DNA of 64,000 nucleotides, from positions 77,726,643-77,790,642 of the forward strand of contig CM049307.1 of NCBI GenBank assembly GCA_026874595.1, in the 5' to 3' direction. The position numbers and the translations under genes were made by a program. The notes beneath the pieces were generated by a model that saw nothing but the letters and a program-made list of their open reading frames with translations, was not told the origin of the DNA and did not search any database. Below, piece by piece: positions 56,936-64,000 of the stretch (positions within the stretch are counted from its first letter, which is position 1; every line of letters begins with the position of its first letter). The stretch is from Sipunculus nudus (lineage: Eukaryota; Annelida; Sipuncula; Golfingiida; Sipunculidae).

Positions 56936-58339
56936 CTACTGTGTGTACTTCTCAATCGGGCAGACGGTTGTCACCAGTTCATACATCGCTTTTGTGTAGC
57001 GGTCGGCGTGTTCGAGCACAGACAGGTCAGTTGGTGCGCGGAACGTACATATGGGCCCTGCGGGGGCGCCGCCTTCACACTTGCTTCGTCCTTCGCCAAT
57101 AGGAAGAACATATCCGCATTCTTGGGAGCAGAACACCATTTCTGAAAAGGCCACGTTCGAGAATTGGCCCCCGTCTCCACAGCCTGTTTGAGGTTGAAAT
57201 GTTCGCTCGGATGCGCTGTCCCTTTTATCGTGTGTTGCATCTGCTTTTTCCTTAACAGTGAAACGTCTCACGCGACAGCACGTCTTTCCAACCCACACGT
57301 ATGAACTGAATCGAACGCGAAGTGCGTGTATGCGGTGCTGTTGCTGTGCACGCTTTCTCCAGTGCGCTGCGGATGATCGATGCAAGAACTCGCGCAGGCG
57401 CCAGGTAGTGTCGCAAACCTGGTAAAACGCCGATTGACACGCGAACGTAATTCGTTCTTTTGAAAAGACAGGCGACACTATACTGGAGTACTTGAACGTC
57501 CTGGCGACTTGTTGATATTGCGAGCGGATGAGATCCTGTTTATGGACACTTGCGTTGAAGCCGATACTTTTCACTTCGACCACACACACCCATGCGCAAC
57601 GGCCTTTGGGGTGTGCGGCCAGCAGTACCACATCCGGCCGTCTCGTCCCTTTCAGTTCTAGGCGCTTCTTCGCATCCATCCGTTTTACTTTCCGACGTGG
57701 TGGCCACCTCACAGAGTTGCATGTCGGCAAAGGTCTGTTGCTTTCTGTTGAGGCAGTACCGACGTTTGATATTGGGATGTGCGGTCCGACGGGTGTTTCA
57801 CATACAACGGTAACTTTAACATCTTTGGCCCATTGTAATAAAACAGGCGTAGGTATGTCTTCGCCTTTTTTAAACGGATAACATTCCAACATGGTCAGCG
57901 CCCTTTGTATAAACCCCCTGGCGTTTGATTCGGCGTGTGCGGCCTGCACGGAACTCGATGCTTGCCAAAATAGGGCATTTCCGAATGCGATTTCTACCAC
58001 GTCTTTCAAATTGGTAACTTTATAGAGACGATTTTGTAGTCGCGTGTGGAACCGTTCACCAGCCGTTGTCGAACGGGCGTGGCAGCGGTCGAGGTTTGCC
58101 AGGACTGGGGCTATCACGCCCTTGTTGTACGATTCGAACGTCTGGAACACCTTGGGTGACACATGTCCCGTATGTGCGGTCCAGGATGAAACTGCTCTCC
58201 GAAGTAAAGGGTTTTTAGCCGCTGCTGATTTCCATGCAGCAAACTCGCGACATCTCTGCACTGTGTACAACTTTGTGAGTTCTGACACCAGTTCTTGCTT
58301 GTGGAGACGATACCTCTCATGGTGGACACGTTTTTCCAT
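56936..58339 (-). CDS. PD-(D/E)XK nuclease-like protein, possibly UL24-like
   Basis: It starts at an ATG at 58339 and has 467 residues. The motif RRPDVVLLA at 234-242 (Asp236), then VCVVEVKS at 251-258 (Glu255, Lys257), is the core D...ExK of the PD-(D/E)XK nuclease fold, and a Gln-rich helix (SQYQQV) follows as in many of these enzymes. Herpesvirus UL24 proteins carry such a motif, as does the alkaline nuclease UL12, so either link is possible. The protein is basic, with several CC or CxxC pairs toward the C-terminus. It would cut or trim DNA during replication or packaging. A CACGTG palindrome lies upstream at 58451. Confidence 0.7.
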   Translation of the reverse strand: MEKRVHHERYRLHKQELVSELTKLYTVQRCREFAAWKSAAAKNPLLRRAVSSWTAHTGHVSPKVFQTFESYNKGVIAPVLANLDRCHARSTTAGERFHTRLQNRLYKVTNLKDVVEIAFGNALFWQASSSVQAAHAESNARGFIQRALTMLECYPFKKGEDIPTPVLLQWAKDVKVTVVCETPVGPHIPISNVGTASTESNRPLPTCNSVRWPPRRKVKRMDAKKRLELKGTRRPDVVLLAAHPKGRCAWVCVVEVKSIGFNASVHKQDLIRSQYQQVARTFKYSSIVSPVFSKERITFACQSAFYQVCDTTWRLREFLHRSSAAHWRKRAQQQHRIHALRVRFSSYVWVGKTCCRVRRFTVKEKADATHDKRDSASERTFQPQTGCGDGGQFSNVAFSEMVFCSQECGYVLPIGEGRSKCEGGAPAGPICTFRAPTDLSVLEHADRYTKAMYELVTTVCPIEKYTQ

Positions 58340-58450
58340 GCCGGTAAAGAGGCCACGCGGTGATCACTGTCAGTTCACTGCCCCCGCATATACCAAATGA
58401 CGCACGCGGTTTACCCCGTGTGACGAGTGTAATATATATGACTCGTAGCT

Positions 58451-58460
58451 ATCACGTGAT
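58451..58460. promoter_or_regulatory. ATCACGTGAT palindrome upstream of the nuclease gene
   Basis: A perfect 10-bp palindrome with a CACGTG core lies 112 bp upstream of the ATG at 58339, next to AATATATATGACTC at 58431. It matches half of the palindrome at 50090. Confidence 0.5.
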
Positions 58461-58578
58461 CACCATTACCAGTTTCGGTATATGCAAATAGGTTCATGGC
58501 ATATTACGCTGCGTAAATGTACGGAAAATGGTTGATTAAACAAATGTATTGGCCACGGCCAACAGTTCCATGTAAGCT

Positions 58579-59010
58579 TTACCCTCCATCTCCCGAAATT
58601 TCATCATCTTCTTGGTTACTGGAGGTCTTGTCGTTCTCGTTTGTTCGTACATGATTCCTGTTTGTGTTGACACCAACAGTGCCGGTGTGTTCCGCCCACA
58701 TCACAGGAGCGGGTTTTGTCCCCCAATTCCACAGTTTGCACACAGGATAACCTCTAACTGGTGTTTGGTCCACCTCCCTGACCTTCCAAACGCACAAGAC
58801 TCGAGGGGCTCCACAGCACATGTCCGACGCCGTGCAATTTTCCCCTATACGTTTACAATCCTGCACGGGATCTACTTTATGGCGGTCAGTGAGAAGGTGT
58901 TTGGCTAAGGCAAACGGAAACGTACCCCTTAACTTGACTCCGGGTAGCACAAACAACATCAAAGAAACCACGGTCAGATAGGTCAACGCCATGTACGGGC
59001 GGGTACCCAT
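58579..59010 (-). CDS. Small secreted protein with inhibitor-cystine-knot (knottin-like) cysteine pattern
   Basis: The frame begins at 59214, but the ATG at 59010 gives a 143-residue protein with a clean signal peptide (ALTYLTVVSLMLFVLP), so it is preferred. After a basic segment, the cysteines run C-x6-C-x5-CC-x6-C-x17-C. This matches the inhibitor cystine knot seen in conotoxin-like, spider-toxin-like and agouti-type peptides. The tail is Asn/Asp/Glu-rich. Small conotoxin-like proteins are known in some insect viruses, but none that I know of in a herpesvirus. It may act on a host receptor or channel after secretion; that is inference. The cysteine spacing alone supports the fold. Confidence 0.7.
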   Translation of the reverse strand: MGTRPYMALTYLTVVSLMLFVLPGVKLRGTFPFALAKHLLTDRHKVDPVQDCKRIGENCTASDMCCGAPRVLCVWKVREVDQTPVRGYPVCKLWNWGTKPAPVMWAEHTGTVGVNTNRNHVRTNENDKTSSNQEDDEISGDGG

Positions 59011-59267
59011 TGCAATCTGAAATCGTCCTCTATCGTGCAAACCAATGGAATTGCGCTTATGCACGAGACGTGAAATGTTTGCTGGCGACTTTAACCATGG
59101 TCTGCGTTTCACAAATACTTTAACATTCGAGGCTAGAGATATACACGATGGGACTGCACTGTACAGGACGAAAAATGGACACCATATGCCGGGAGCAGAC
59201 GTCGGTGTGTACACTAGTGCAGAGATGTCGTATTTATTTTCCTCACAAGGAATCTGTCCTCGTCAGA

Positions 59268-60017
59268 TTAGTCATTAAGGTCGAACCTGTATTCCTCAAA
59301 TGATGGAATGGTCACGACATAATATTGCTTTGCCTGATTCTGTACGGCAGTCATGAGCATATCGGCTCTCTCATATTCACCCGATACATACAAGGCATAC
59401 CACACATCAGACCACATATGCGGACGCTGGTGCAGCCAATCGAAAAAACGGATACCGATAAAGCAGGAGGACACCCCTGCGGCGATATAAGAGAGTTCCT
59501 GATCAGACATGATGTCCATCTCGTAGAGTGTATTTAACAGCCCGTTGCTTTTAAGATCCAATCCATCCAATAGGTCACCTGAAATATCCCTCAACGTTTG
59601 TTTCGTGTAGTACACATATCTACATTCTGAAGTGTATGCACATGTAGGTTTAGATAAAAGAACTGGAACCGTCGTGCCTGCTTTGATGTTCTTAGCAATA
59701 GACCGTTGTTTTTCGATCCATGCGTGTATGCCTTCTACTGTATGTATATCTGGCCGTGTTTTGGCAACGACCTCTCCTGTAAACGCAGCTGCATTATATC
59801 TATCCCGCACGTACCGCATCCATACATAAGGAGGTATTTCCTCTGGGTACAGAGTGAACGTGCAGTATATGCCATCACTAGGGTCAGGTTCGGTCGCGTC
59901 CAATGTCGGCAGTGTGTGTATATCTTCCAACCGCAACCCGGTATCTAAGCAATCCGATCCGGGCGTGTGCCCCTCCGTGCGACATTTGTAACACGGTAAC
60001 GGCTTGCGACTCCCCAT
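59268..60017 (-). CDS. Zinc-knuckle plus CARD-like (death-fold) protein
   Basis: The frame opens at a GTG at 60080, but the ATG at 60017 is used (249 residues). CYKCRTEGHTPGSDC at residues 9-23 is a CCHC zinc knuckle with five, not four, residues before the last Cys. The C-terminal half (about 150-230) has the helical pattern of a CARD or related death-fold domain: LLDGLDLKSNGLLNTL, then IMSDQELSYIAAGV, then FFDWLHQRP, then WYALYVSGEYERADML. Such domains assemble apoptosis, RIG-I-type and inflammasome signalling complexes. A viral copy would act by blocking host oligomers. The match is by pattern only. It is divergent from the EGF-domain gene. Confidence 0.6.
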   Translation of the reverse strand: MGSRKPLPCYKCRTEGHTPGSDCLDTGLRLEDIHTLPTLDATEPDPSDGIYCTFTLYPEEIPPYVWMRYVRDRYNAAAFTGEVVAKTRPDIHTVEGIHAWIEKQRSIAKNIKAGTTVPVLLSKPTCAYTSECRYVYYTKQTLRDISGDLLDGLDLKSNGLLNTLYEMDIMSDQELSYIAAGVSSCFIGIRFFDWLHQRPHMWSDVWYALYVSGEYERADMLMTAVQNQAKQYYVVTIPSFEEYRFDLND

Positions 60018-60155
60018 GTGCGCACGGTTTATCACTTCATGTACATCATATGCACTTACATTTATGATATATATCGACACCTGTGGCGCTAGGTATACAA
60101 TGATACCTTACGTACATGTTCCCTGTTTTATTTGCCGTAGCGGCACCAGCCACTC

Positions 60156-60165
60156 GTCACGTGAC
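60156..60165. promoter_or_regulatory. GTCACGTGAC palindrome in a divergent promoter
   Basis: A perfect palindrome with a CACGTG core lies in the 201-bp divergent gap between the CARD-like gene (-) and the EGF-domain gene (+), 54 bp upstream of the chosen ATG at 60219. It is the same element as at 15028. Confidence 0.5.
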
Positions 60166-60218
60166 TATGTGTGACACTATCGTGCATGATATATGAGACA
60201 AAATACCAGTCATACGAA

Positions 60219-63200
60219 ATGGGCCTTTTTTACGGAAAAGTGTTATACCTGCCGCTTCTGGCATTGATCGCGCGCCAGATACTGGCCACCCGTAAGGCCG
60301 CACCCTCGTGGCGTTGGTTGGGAGCGCCGACGGAAAGTGAAATGGCCGGCCCTTTTACTTCGTGTAGGACTACTGGGAAGAAAACAACTGTCCAATGCGA
60401 CGGCAGGAAACAGACATACACGTACCAGCAAGCACGACGTTGCTGTCAGTGTGCCGGTTTAGAGCTCCCGCATACAAAGGCATCGCAGGTGGCGTGGATG
60501 ATGGAACTGGCTCCGACGGTGACCAGTGCACATTTCCGCAGTGCAATCAAGGGCACAAAAACCGAGACATGCTCCGTTTTCCGCCGAACTACGGGTGCTA
60601 CACAAAAAAAGGGATGTCATAGAGGGAAGGCCGGATTTTTGTGTTGGCCAAAGACCGGTACCCGTTTTTCAGATCCGGATGATAAAATTGAACTCGTAGG
60701 GCCTTGGTCAAAGGATAAAACATTTTGCAAAGACACAGCAAAGAAGAATTGCAGTGGCTTAACAGACGTCACTAACAAGGAGGCAAAAAGTTGCTGCCAG
60801 TGCGCAGGAGGGCGTTTGCCTGTCATATCCGACCAAGGGTATGACTTCGAAAGCGGCTCTGTAATCAAACTGTTGCAACAAGTGAATATTTCAGACACGT
60901 GGACAATGTTCTCCGAAAATAATGAAGTAATCAAAACTCCGGAATGTCACCTCCTTTATTTTGATCACGATATGAAAGTAGACCATCACAAACACAAGGT
61001 TAAGAAGGGAAACGTCAATTGCGACAAGAAACACAGGTACATATGTGTCCGTCCAGAGTGCTCTGTGGGATACTGGGGACGCAAGTGCCAACAGAATTGC
61101 TCAACAGGATGCTACAGACGCGAGTGTAAGGGATACACAGGAACGTGTTCACACGGGTGCAAGGCCGGCCTCAGGGGAAGACATTGCAATACAACATGTC
61201 AGAGTGGACGCTGGGGTAAAAACTGCGACCATAAATGTTCATCCGGATGCATGAGGGCAAGGGGTGCCAAACCTGTGTGCTATCCCACAAACGGAACTTG
61301 CTCTTGTAAAGCGGGTTACGCAGGCTCGAGATGTAACAAGTTGTGCTCGAACGGAACGTTCGGCCTCGGTTGTAACCTCCAGTGTTCGGCAGGTTGTCTG
61401 CGTGAACCGGACGAAAAGGCGAAAAACAGAACGGTAATCAAAGGAACAGCAGTTTGTCGTTCAACAGATGGGGTATGCGATTGCCGGCCTGGATATAGAG
61501 GCAGAAAATGCGCCAATGCATGCAAGTCAGGTCAGTGGGGTGTTCACTGTGCCTTCAACTGCTCGCAGGGTTGTTTACACAGAAAATGCAATGCGGTAAA
61601 CGGCGGATGTTCATGCCTTCCAGGCTTTAGGGGTGCCCGCTGCAATGTGACGTGCCCTCCGGGGACATTGGATGATATCTGTACCAGGACATGTTCCAAC
61701 AATTGTGTACCAGTAAAAGGTATCCGTTTATGCGACAAGCAAAACGGGTCTTGCAGTTGCTGTCCAGGTTACTACGGCGGTGGTTGCAGCATGGAGTGTC
61801 CTAATGACAAGTATGGAATCAATTGTGCTCACACGTGTCCTAAAAACTGCATGCATGCCCCCGCCAACCATATTTGGAAGATCAAGACAAATGTTCAGAA
61901 TTCGGTTTCCAGATACACGTGGCGTGTGTGTGCAAAAGAGACAGGTGCGTGTAGCTGCAAAGCTGGTTACAAAGGTCAAACATGTTCGGAAGCATGCAGC
62001 CAGCAGGAATGGGGTGAAAACTGTCACAATACTTGTCCGGTCAATTGCAACGGGACCGCCTCGGATTCAAATGTTAGGTGCGACCGGTTTAATGGAACGT
62101 GTTTGTGCAAGGACGGCTATACGGGACACAAATGCGCGGATGTATGCTCTACAGGCAGGTGGGGTACGAAATGTTCCCGAAATTGCTCTAGCCGGTGCAT
62201 CACCACAGGTAACAGTCATAAGCCGACCTGCAATCATATAAACGGGACGTGCACTTGCCAAGCGGGGTACACGGGTAAATACTGTGAGGAACTCTGTGCA
62301 AACGGCACGTACGGCCCATCCTGCTCGAAAACGTGCCCAAGCCGTTGTGTGCGTGCACGGAATACGAATTCTGTTCGGACAACAACGTATCAGTTATGCG
62401 ACCACATTTCCGGCAGCTGCTGGTGCCAGGCCGGTTACAAAGGGCAGTACTGCAATGAAACGTGCTCAGCAGACAGATGGGGTTCAGAATGTGCCTTTTC
62501 GTGTACGCCTGAATGCAATGGATCCGTTGTAGACAATGGTATACCTGTCAGGAAATGCAACATGGTGAACGGTTCGTGCACGTGCCAGGCCGGGTACGTG
62601 GGCGAACGCTGCACTGACATTTGCGACGGTGGGCTTTGGGGGGAGGGTTGTGCCAGTTTATGCGGTGCCGGGTGCTGGAACCGCTCCAGCTGCCACCATG
62701 AAGACGGACATTGTGCACCGTGCACAAACGGGTACACGGGGCCGAGGTGTGAAAGCTTGTGCCCGTCCGGTGTTTGGGGGAATAACTGCAGTAGCACCTG
62801 TTCGCTGTTTTGTGCAAACAGGAAATGCAGCCCATTTGACGGGAAATGTTACCAGTGTAAAGCTGGCAAGGACGGCGACTTCTGCGACCAGGATTGCTCG
62901 ACCGGTGTGTGGGGGACTAACTGCAGTAACACCTGTTCGCCGTCCTGTGCAAATGGCACATGCAACCCATTCGACGGGAAATGCCACCAATGCATAGCTG
63001 GCAAAGAAGGCGACTTCTGCGACGCGGATTGCCCGACCGGTGTGTGGGGGACCAACTGCAGTAACACCTGTCCGCCGTCCTGTGCAAATGGCACATGCAA
63101 CCCATTCGACGGAAAATGCTACCAATGCATAGCTGGCAAAGAAGGCGACTTCTGCGACGCGGATTGTCCGACCGGTGTGTGGGGGACTAACTGCAGTAAC

Positions 63201-63713
63201 ACCTGTTCGTTTACTTGTGCAGATGGCAAATGCAACCCAGCCGATGGGAAATGCTACCAATGTATAGCTGGCAAAGAAGGCGCCTACTGCAACGCGGATT
63301 GCCCGACCGGTCATTGGGGGAATAACTGCAGTAGCACCTGTCCGCCATCTTGTGCAAAAAGCACATGCAGCCCATTTGACGGGAAATGTTACCGATGTAA
63401 AGCTGGCAGAGAAGGCGTCTTCTGCGACTCGGATTGCGGCGAAGGGACGTACGGTCCCAACTGCATGATGTTGTGCCCCGTCTGTCCAAACGGCGTATGG
63501 TTTAAATGTGATCCCGTCACTGGTGTGTGTCAGACAGGCGGCACAGACCTCGAGGACACGGGTCGGTGGAGGGAACACTTTCGTGCCTTCTGTTGGAAAC
63601 CTGACAAAACGGGAAGGCAATGCAGGGACATTAATACAAGCAAGCCTGCCTGGCGTGATGAACACATAGCGGTTGTCTTGTTAAGCCTCCGGGTTCTGTT
63701 CGAGTATGTGTAG
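60219..63713 (+). CDS. Secreted multi-EGF protein with two C-type-lectin-like domains
   Basis: Upstream in-frame starts exist (GTG 60171, ATG 60186), but the ATG at 60219 gives the best signal peptide (VLYLPLLALIARQILA). Two tandem C-type-lectin-like units follow (about 40-145 and 160-275). Each has CCQCAG...LP and paired cysteines, but no obvious calcium-site loop. From about 280 to 1090 there are 17 EGF-like modules of the laminin/MEGF type, each with a G-x-W/Y-G-x-x-C signature and many N-x-S/T sites. The last five are near-identical. The C-terminus has a short hydrophobic end but no convincing membrane span, so the protein is probably secreted. The layout resembles host scavenger or engulfment receptors (SREC/MEGF type), suggesting capture from a host gene and a role in adhesion or decoy. 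It has no visible viral homologue. Confidence 0.85.
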   Translation: MGLFYGKVLYLPLLALIARQILATRKAAPSWRWLGAPTESEMAGPFTSCRTTGKKTTVQCDGRKQTYTYQQARRCCQCAGLELPHTKASQVAWMMELAPTVTSAHFRSAIKGTKTETCSVFRRTTGATQKKGCHRGKAGFLCWPKTGTRFSDPDDKIELVGPWSKDKTFCKDTAKKNCSGLTDVTNKEAKSCCQCAGGRLPVISDQGYDFESGSVIKLLQQVNISDTWTMFSENNEVIKTPECHLLYFDHDMKVDHHKHKVKKGNVNCDKKHRYICVRPECSVGYWGRKCQQNCSTGCYRRECKGYTGTCSHGCKAGLRGRHCNTTCQSGRWGKNCDHKCSSGCMRARGAKPVCYPTNGTCSCKAGYAGSRCNKLCSNGTFGLGCNLQCSAGCLREPDEKAKNRTVIKGTAVCRSTDGVCDCRPGYRGRKCANACKSGQWGVHCAFNCSQGCLHRKCNAVNGGCSCLPGFRGARCNVTCPPGTLDDICTRTCSNNCVPVKGIRLCDKQNGSCSCCPGYYGGGCSMECPNDKYGINCAHTCPKNCMHAPANHIWKIKTNVQNSVSRYTWRVCAKETGACSCKAGYKGQTCSEACSQQEWGENCHNTCPVNCNGTASDSNVRCDRFNGTCLCKDGYTGHKCADVCSTGRWGTKCSRNCSSRCITTGNSHKPTCNHINGTCTCQAGYTGKYCEELCANGTYGPSCSKTCPSRCVRARNTNSVRTTTYQLCDHISGSCWCQAGYKGQYCNETCSADRWGSECAFSCTPECNGSVVDNGIPVRKCNMVNGSCTCQAGYVGERCTDICDGGLWGEGCASLCGAGCWNRSSCHHEDGHCAPCTNGYTGPRCESLCPSGVWGNNCSSTCSLFCANRKCSPFDGKCYQCKAGKDGDFCDQDCSTGVWGTNCSNTCSPSCANGTCNPFDGKCHQCIAGKEGDFCDADCPTGVWGTNCSNTCPPSCANGTCNPFDGKCYQCIAGKEGDFCDADCPTGVWGTNCSNTCSFTCADGKCNPADGKCYQCIAGKEGAYCNADCPTGHWGNNCSSTCPPSCAKSTCSPFDGKCYRCKAGREGVFCDSDCGEGTYGPNCMMLCPVCPNGVWFKCDPVTGVCQTGGTDLEDTGRWREHFRAFCWKPDKTGRQCRDINTSKPAWRDEHIAVVLLSLRVLFEYV
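62769..63443 (+). repeat. Five tandem 135-bp EGF-module repeats
   Basis: Units beginning at 62769, 62904, 63039, 63174 and 63309 are 135 bp apart (45 codons). The middle ones are nearly identical, each with GGTGTGTGGGGGACTAACTG-like sequence. The low divergence points to recent amplification or gene conversion within the EGF gene. Confidence 0.9.
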
Positions 63714-63788
63714 TGATGTCATATCCTGACAACAGATCATGACCACACTGCCCGATAGAGCGTGTGGACTGCATGCTAGGATATGCAA

Positions 63789-63794
63789 AATAAA
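63789..63794 (+). terminator. Polyadenylation signal after the EGF gene
   Basis: AATAAA lies 76 bp past the EGF gene stop, with another at 63835. Minus-strand TTTATT motifs at 63821 and 63855 mark a convergent gene end. Confidence 0.6.
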
Positions 63795-63887
63795 TGTCCA
63801 GGCTGTCAACCAGATATAGTTTTATTTGATATGAAATAAACAACAGATATATTTTTTATTTAAACATGTGTGTTCTTTGCTGATGTC

Positions 63888-64000
63888 TCAGATTTGCACA
63901 GACGACCTGTCTATTATGCCGGAACGGACACCTGCTTCCGTGAAGGGGTCCATATGCACATCTTTTCTTTCACTGCTTTCTCCATTTCGCATTTCTCGTT
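63888..64000 (-). CDS. C-terminal fragment of a further gene (runs off the window)
   Basis: One minus-strand frame is open from the window edge to a stop at 63888-63890. It codes for at least 36 residues, including MDPFTEAGVRSGIIDRSS. A second frame also stays open to a stop at 63914, so the frame choice is not certain. A polyadenylation signal at 63855-63860 supports a gene end here. No function can be given. Confidence 0.4.
   Translation of the reverse strand, partial: REMRNGESSERKDVHMDPFTEAGVRSGIIDRSSVQI

Noticed and set aside
1-64000. CRISPR arrays or bacterial-type operons
   Set aside because: No spacer-repeat array is present. The gene starts, splice sites, polyadenylation signals and pol III terminators are eukaryotic in type.

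Overview
This window reads as part of the genome of a herpesvirus-like large DNA virus of a marine invertebrate, most like the malacoherpesvirus group. The hallmark genes are a two-exon terminase ATPase/nuclease, an assemblin-type capsid protease fused to a scaffold, a candidate major capsid protein, a glycoprotein B-like fusion protein, a helicase-primase-type helicase and a very large tegument-like protein. The set of inhibitor-of-apoptosis (IAP) proteins points to an invertebrate host. Nearly all reading frames are intact, so this is either an exogenous virus or a very young integrated copy; the sequence alone does not decide between them.

Layout. 1-6288 (-): a giant protein that runs off the left edge, with a degenerate OTU-like N-terminus and an internal C76-like deubiquitinase domain. 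6343-7884 (+): an unknown protein. 7885-11669: a 3.8-kb non-coding island with eight ~106-bp palindromic repeats, C-rich duplications and two tRNA genes with unusual anticodons. 11670-18803 (-): helicase, protease/scaffold and an unknown protein. 19080-26870 (+): candidate major capsid protein, an acidic protein and gB. 27095-34628 (-): four unknown or cysteine-rich proteins. 34900-39405 (-): an IAP cluster. One IAP appears to be spliced from two exons into a BIR-BIR-UBA-RING protein, flanked by a BIR-RING and a BIR-BIR-RING protein.

40064-48321 (+): the terminase gene, with a 5.8-kb intron. Five genes lie inside the intron, four of them antisense. Their order and sizes, and a zinc-finger pattern in one, recall the UL94-UL93-UL92-UL91 block nested in the terminase intron of beta- and gammaherpesviruses. 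48415-53910 (+): two small proteins, a C-terminal membrane protein and an 1135-residue protein. 54142-60017 (-): a large unknown protein, a PD-(D/E)XK nuclease-like protein, a small secreted protein with an inhibitor-cystine-knot cysteine pattern, and a zinc-knuckle/CARD-like protein. 60219-63713 (+): a secreted protein with two C-type-lectin-like domains and about 17 EGF modules. A further minus-strand gene enters at the right edge.

Together the genes cover capsid assembly (MCP, protease/scaffold), DNA packaging (terminase and nested genes), replication (helicase, nuclease), entry (gB), tegument functions (giant protein) and host manipulation (IAPs, CARD-like, knottin and EGF proteins). Several conventional ATG starts lie downstream of longer GTG- or TTG-opened frames; the ATG start is used here except for one gene that has no nearby ATG. 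No similarity search was possible, so family names rest on motifs, lengths and gene order.
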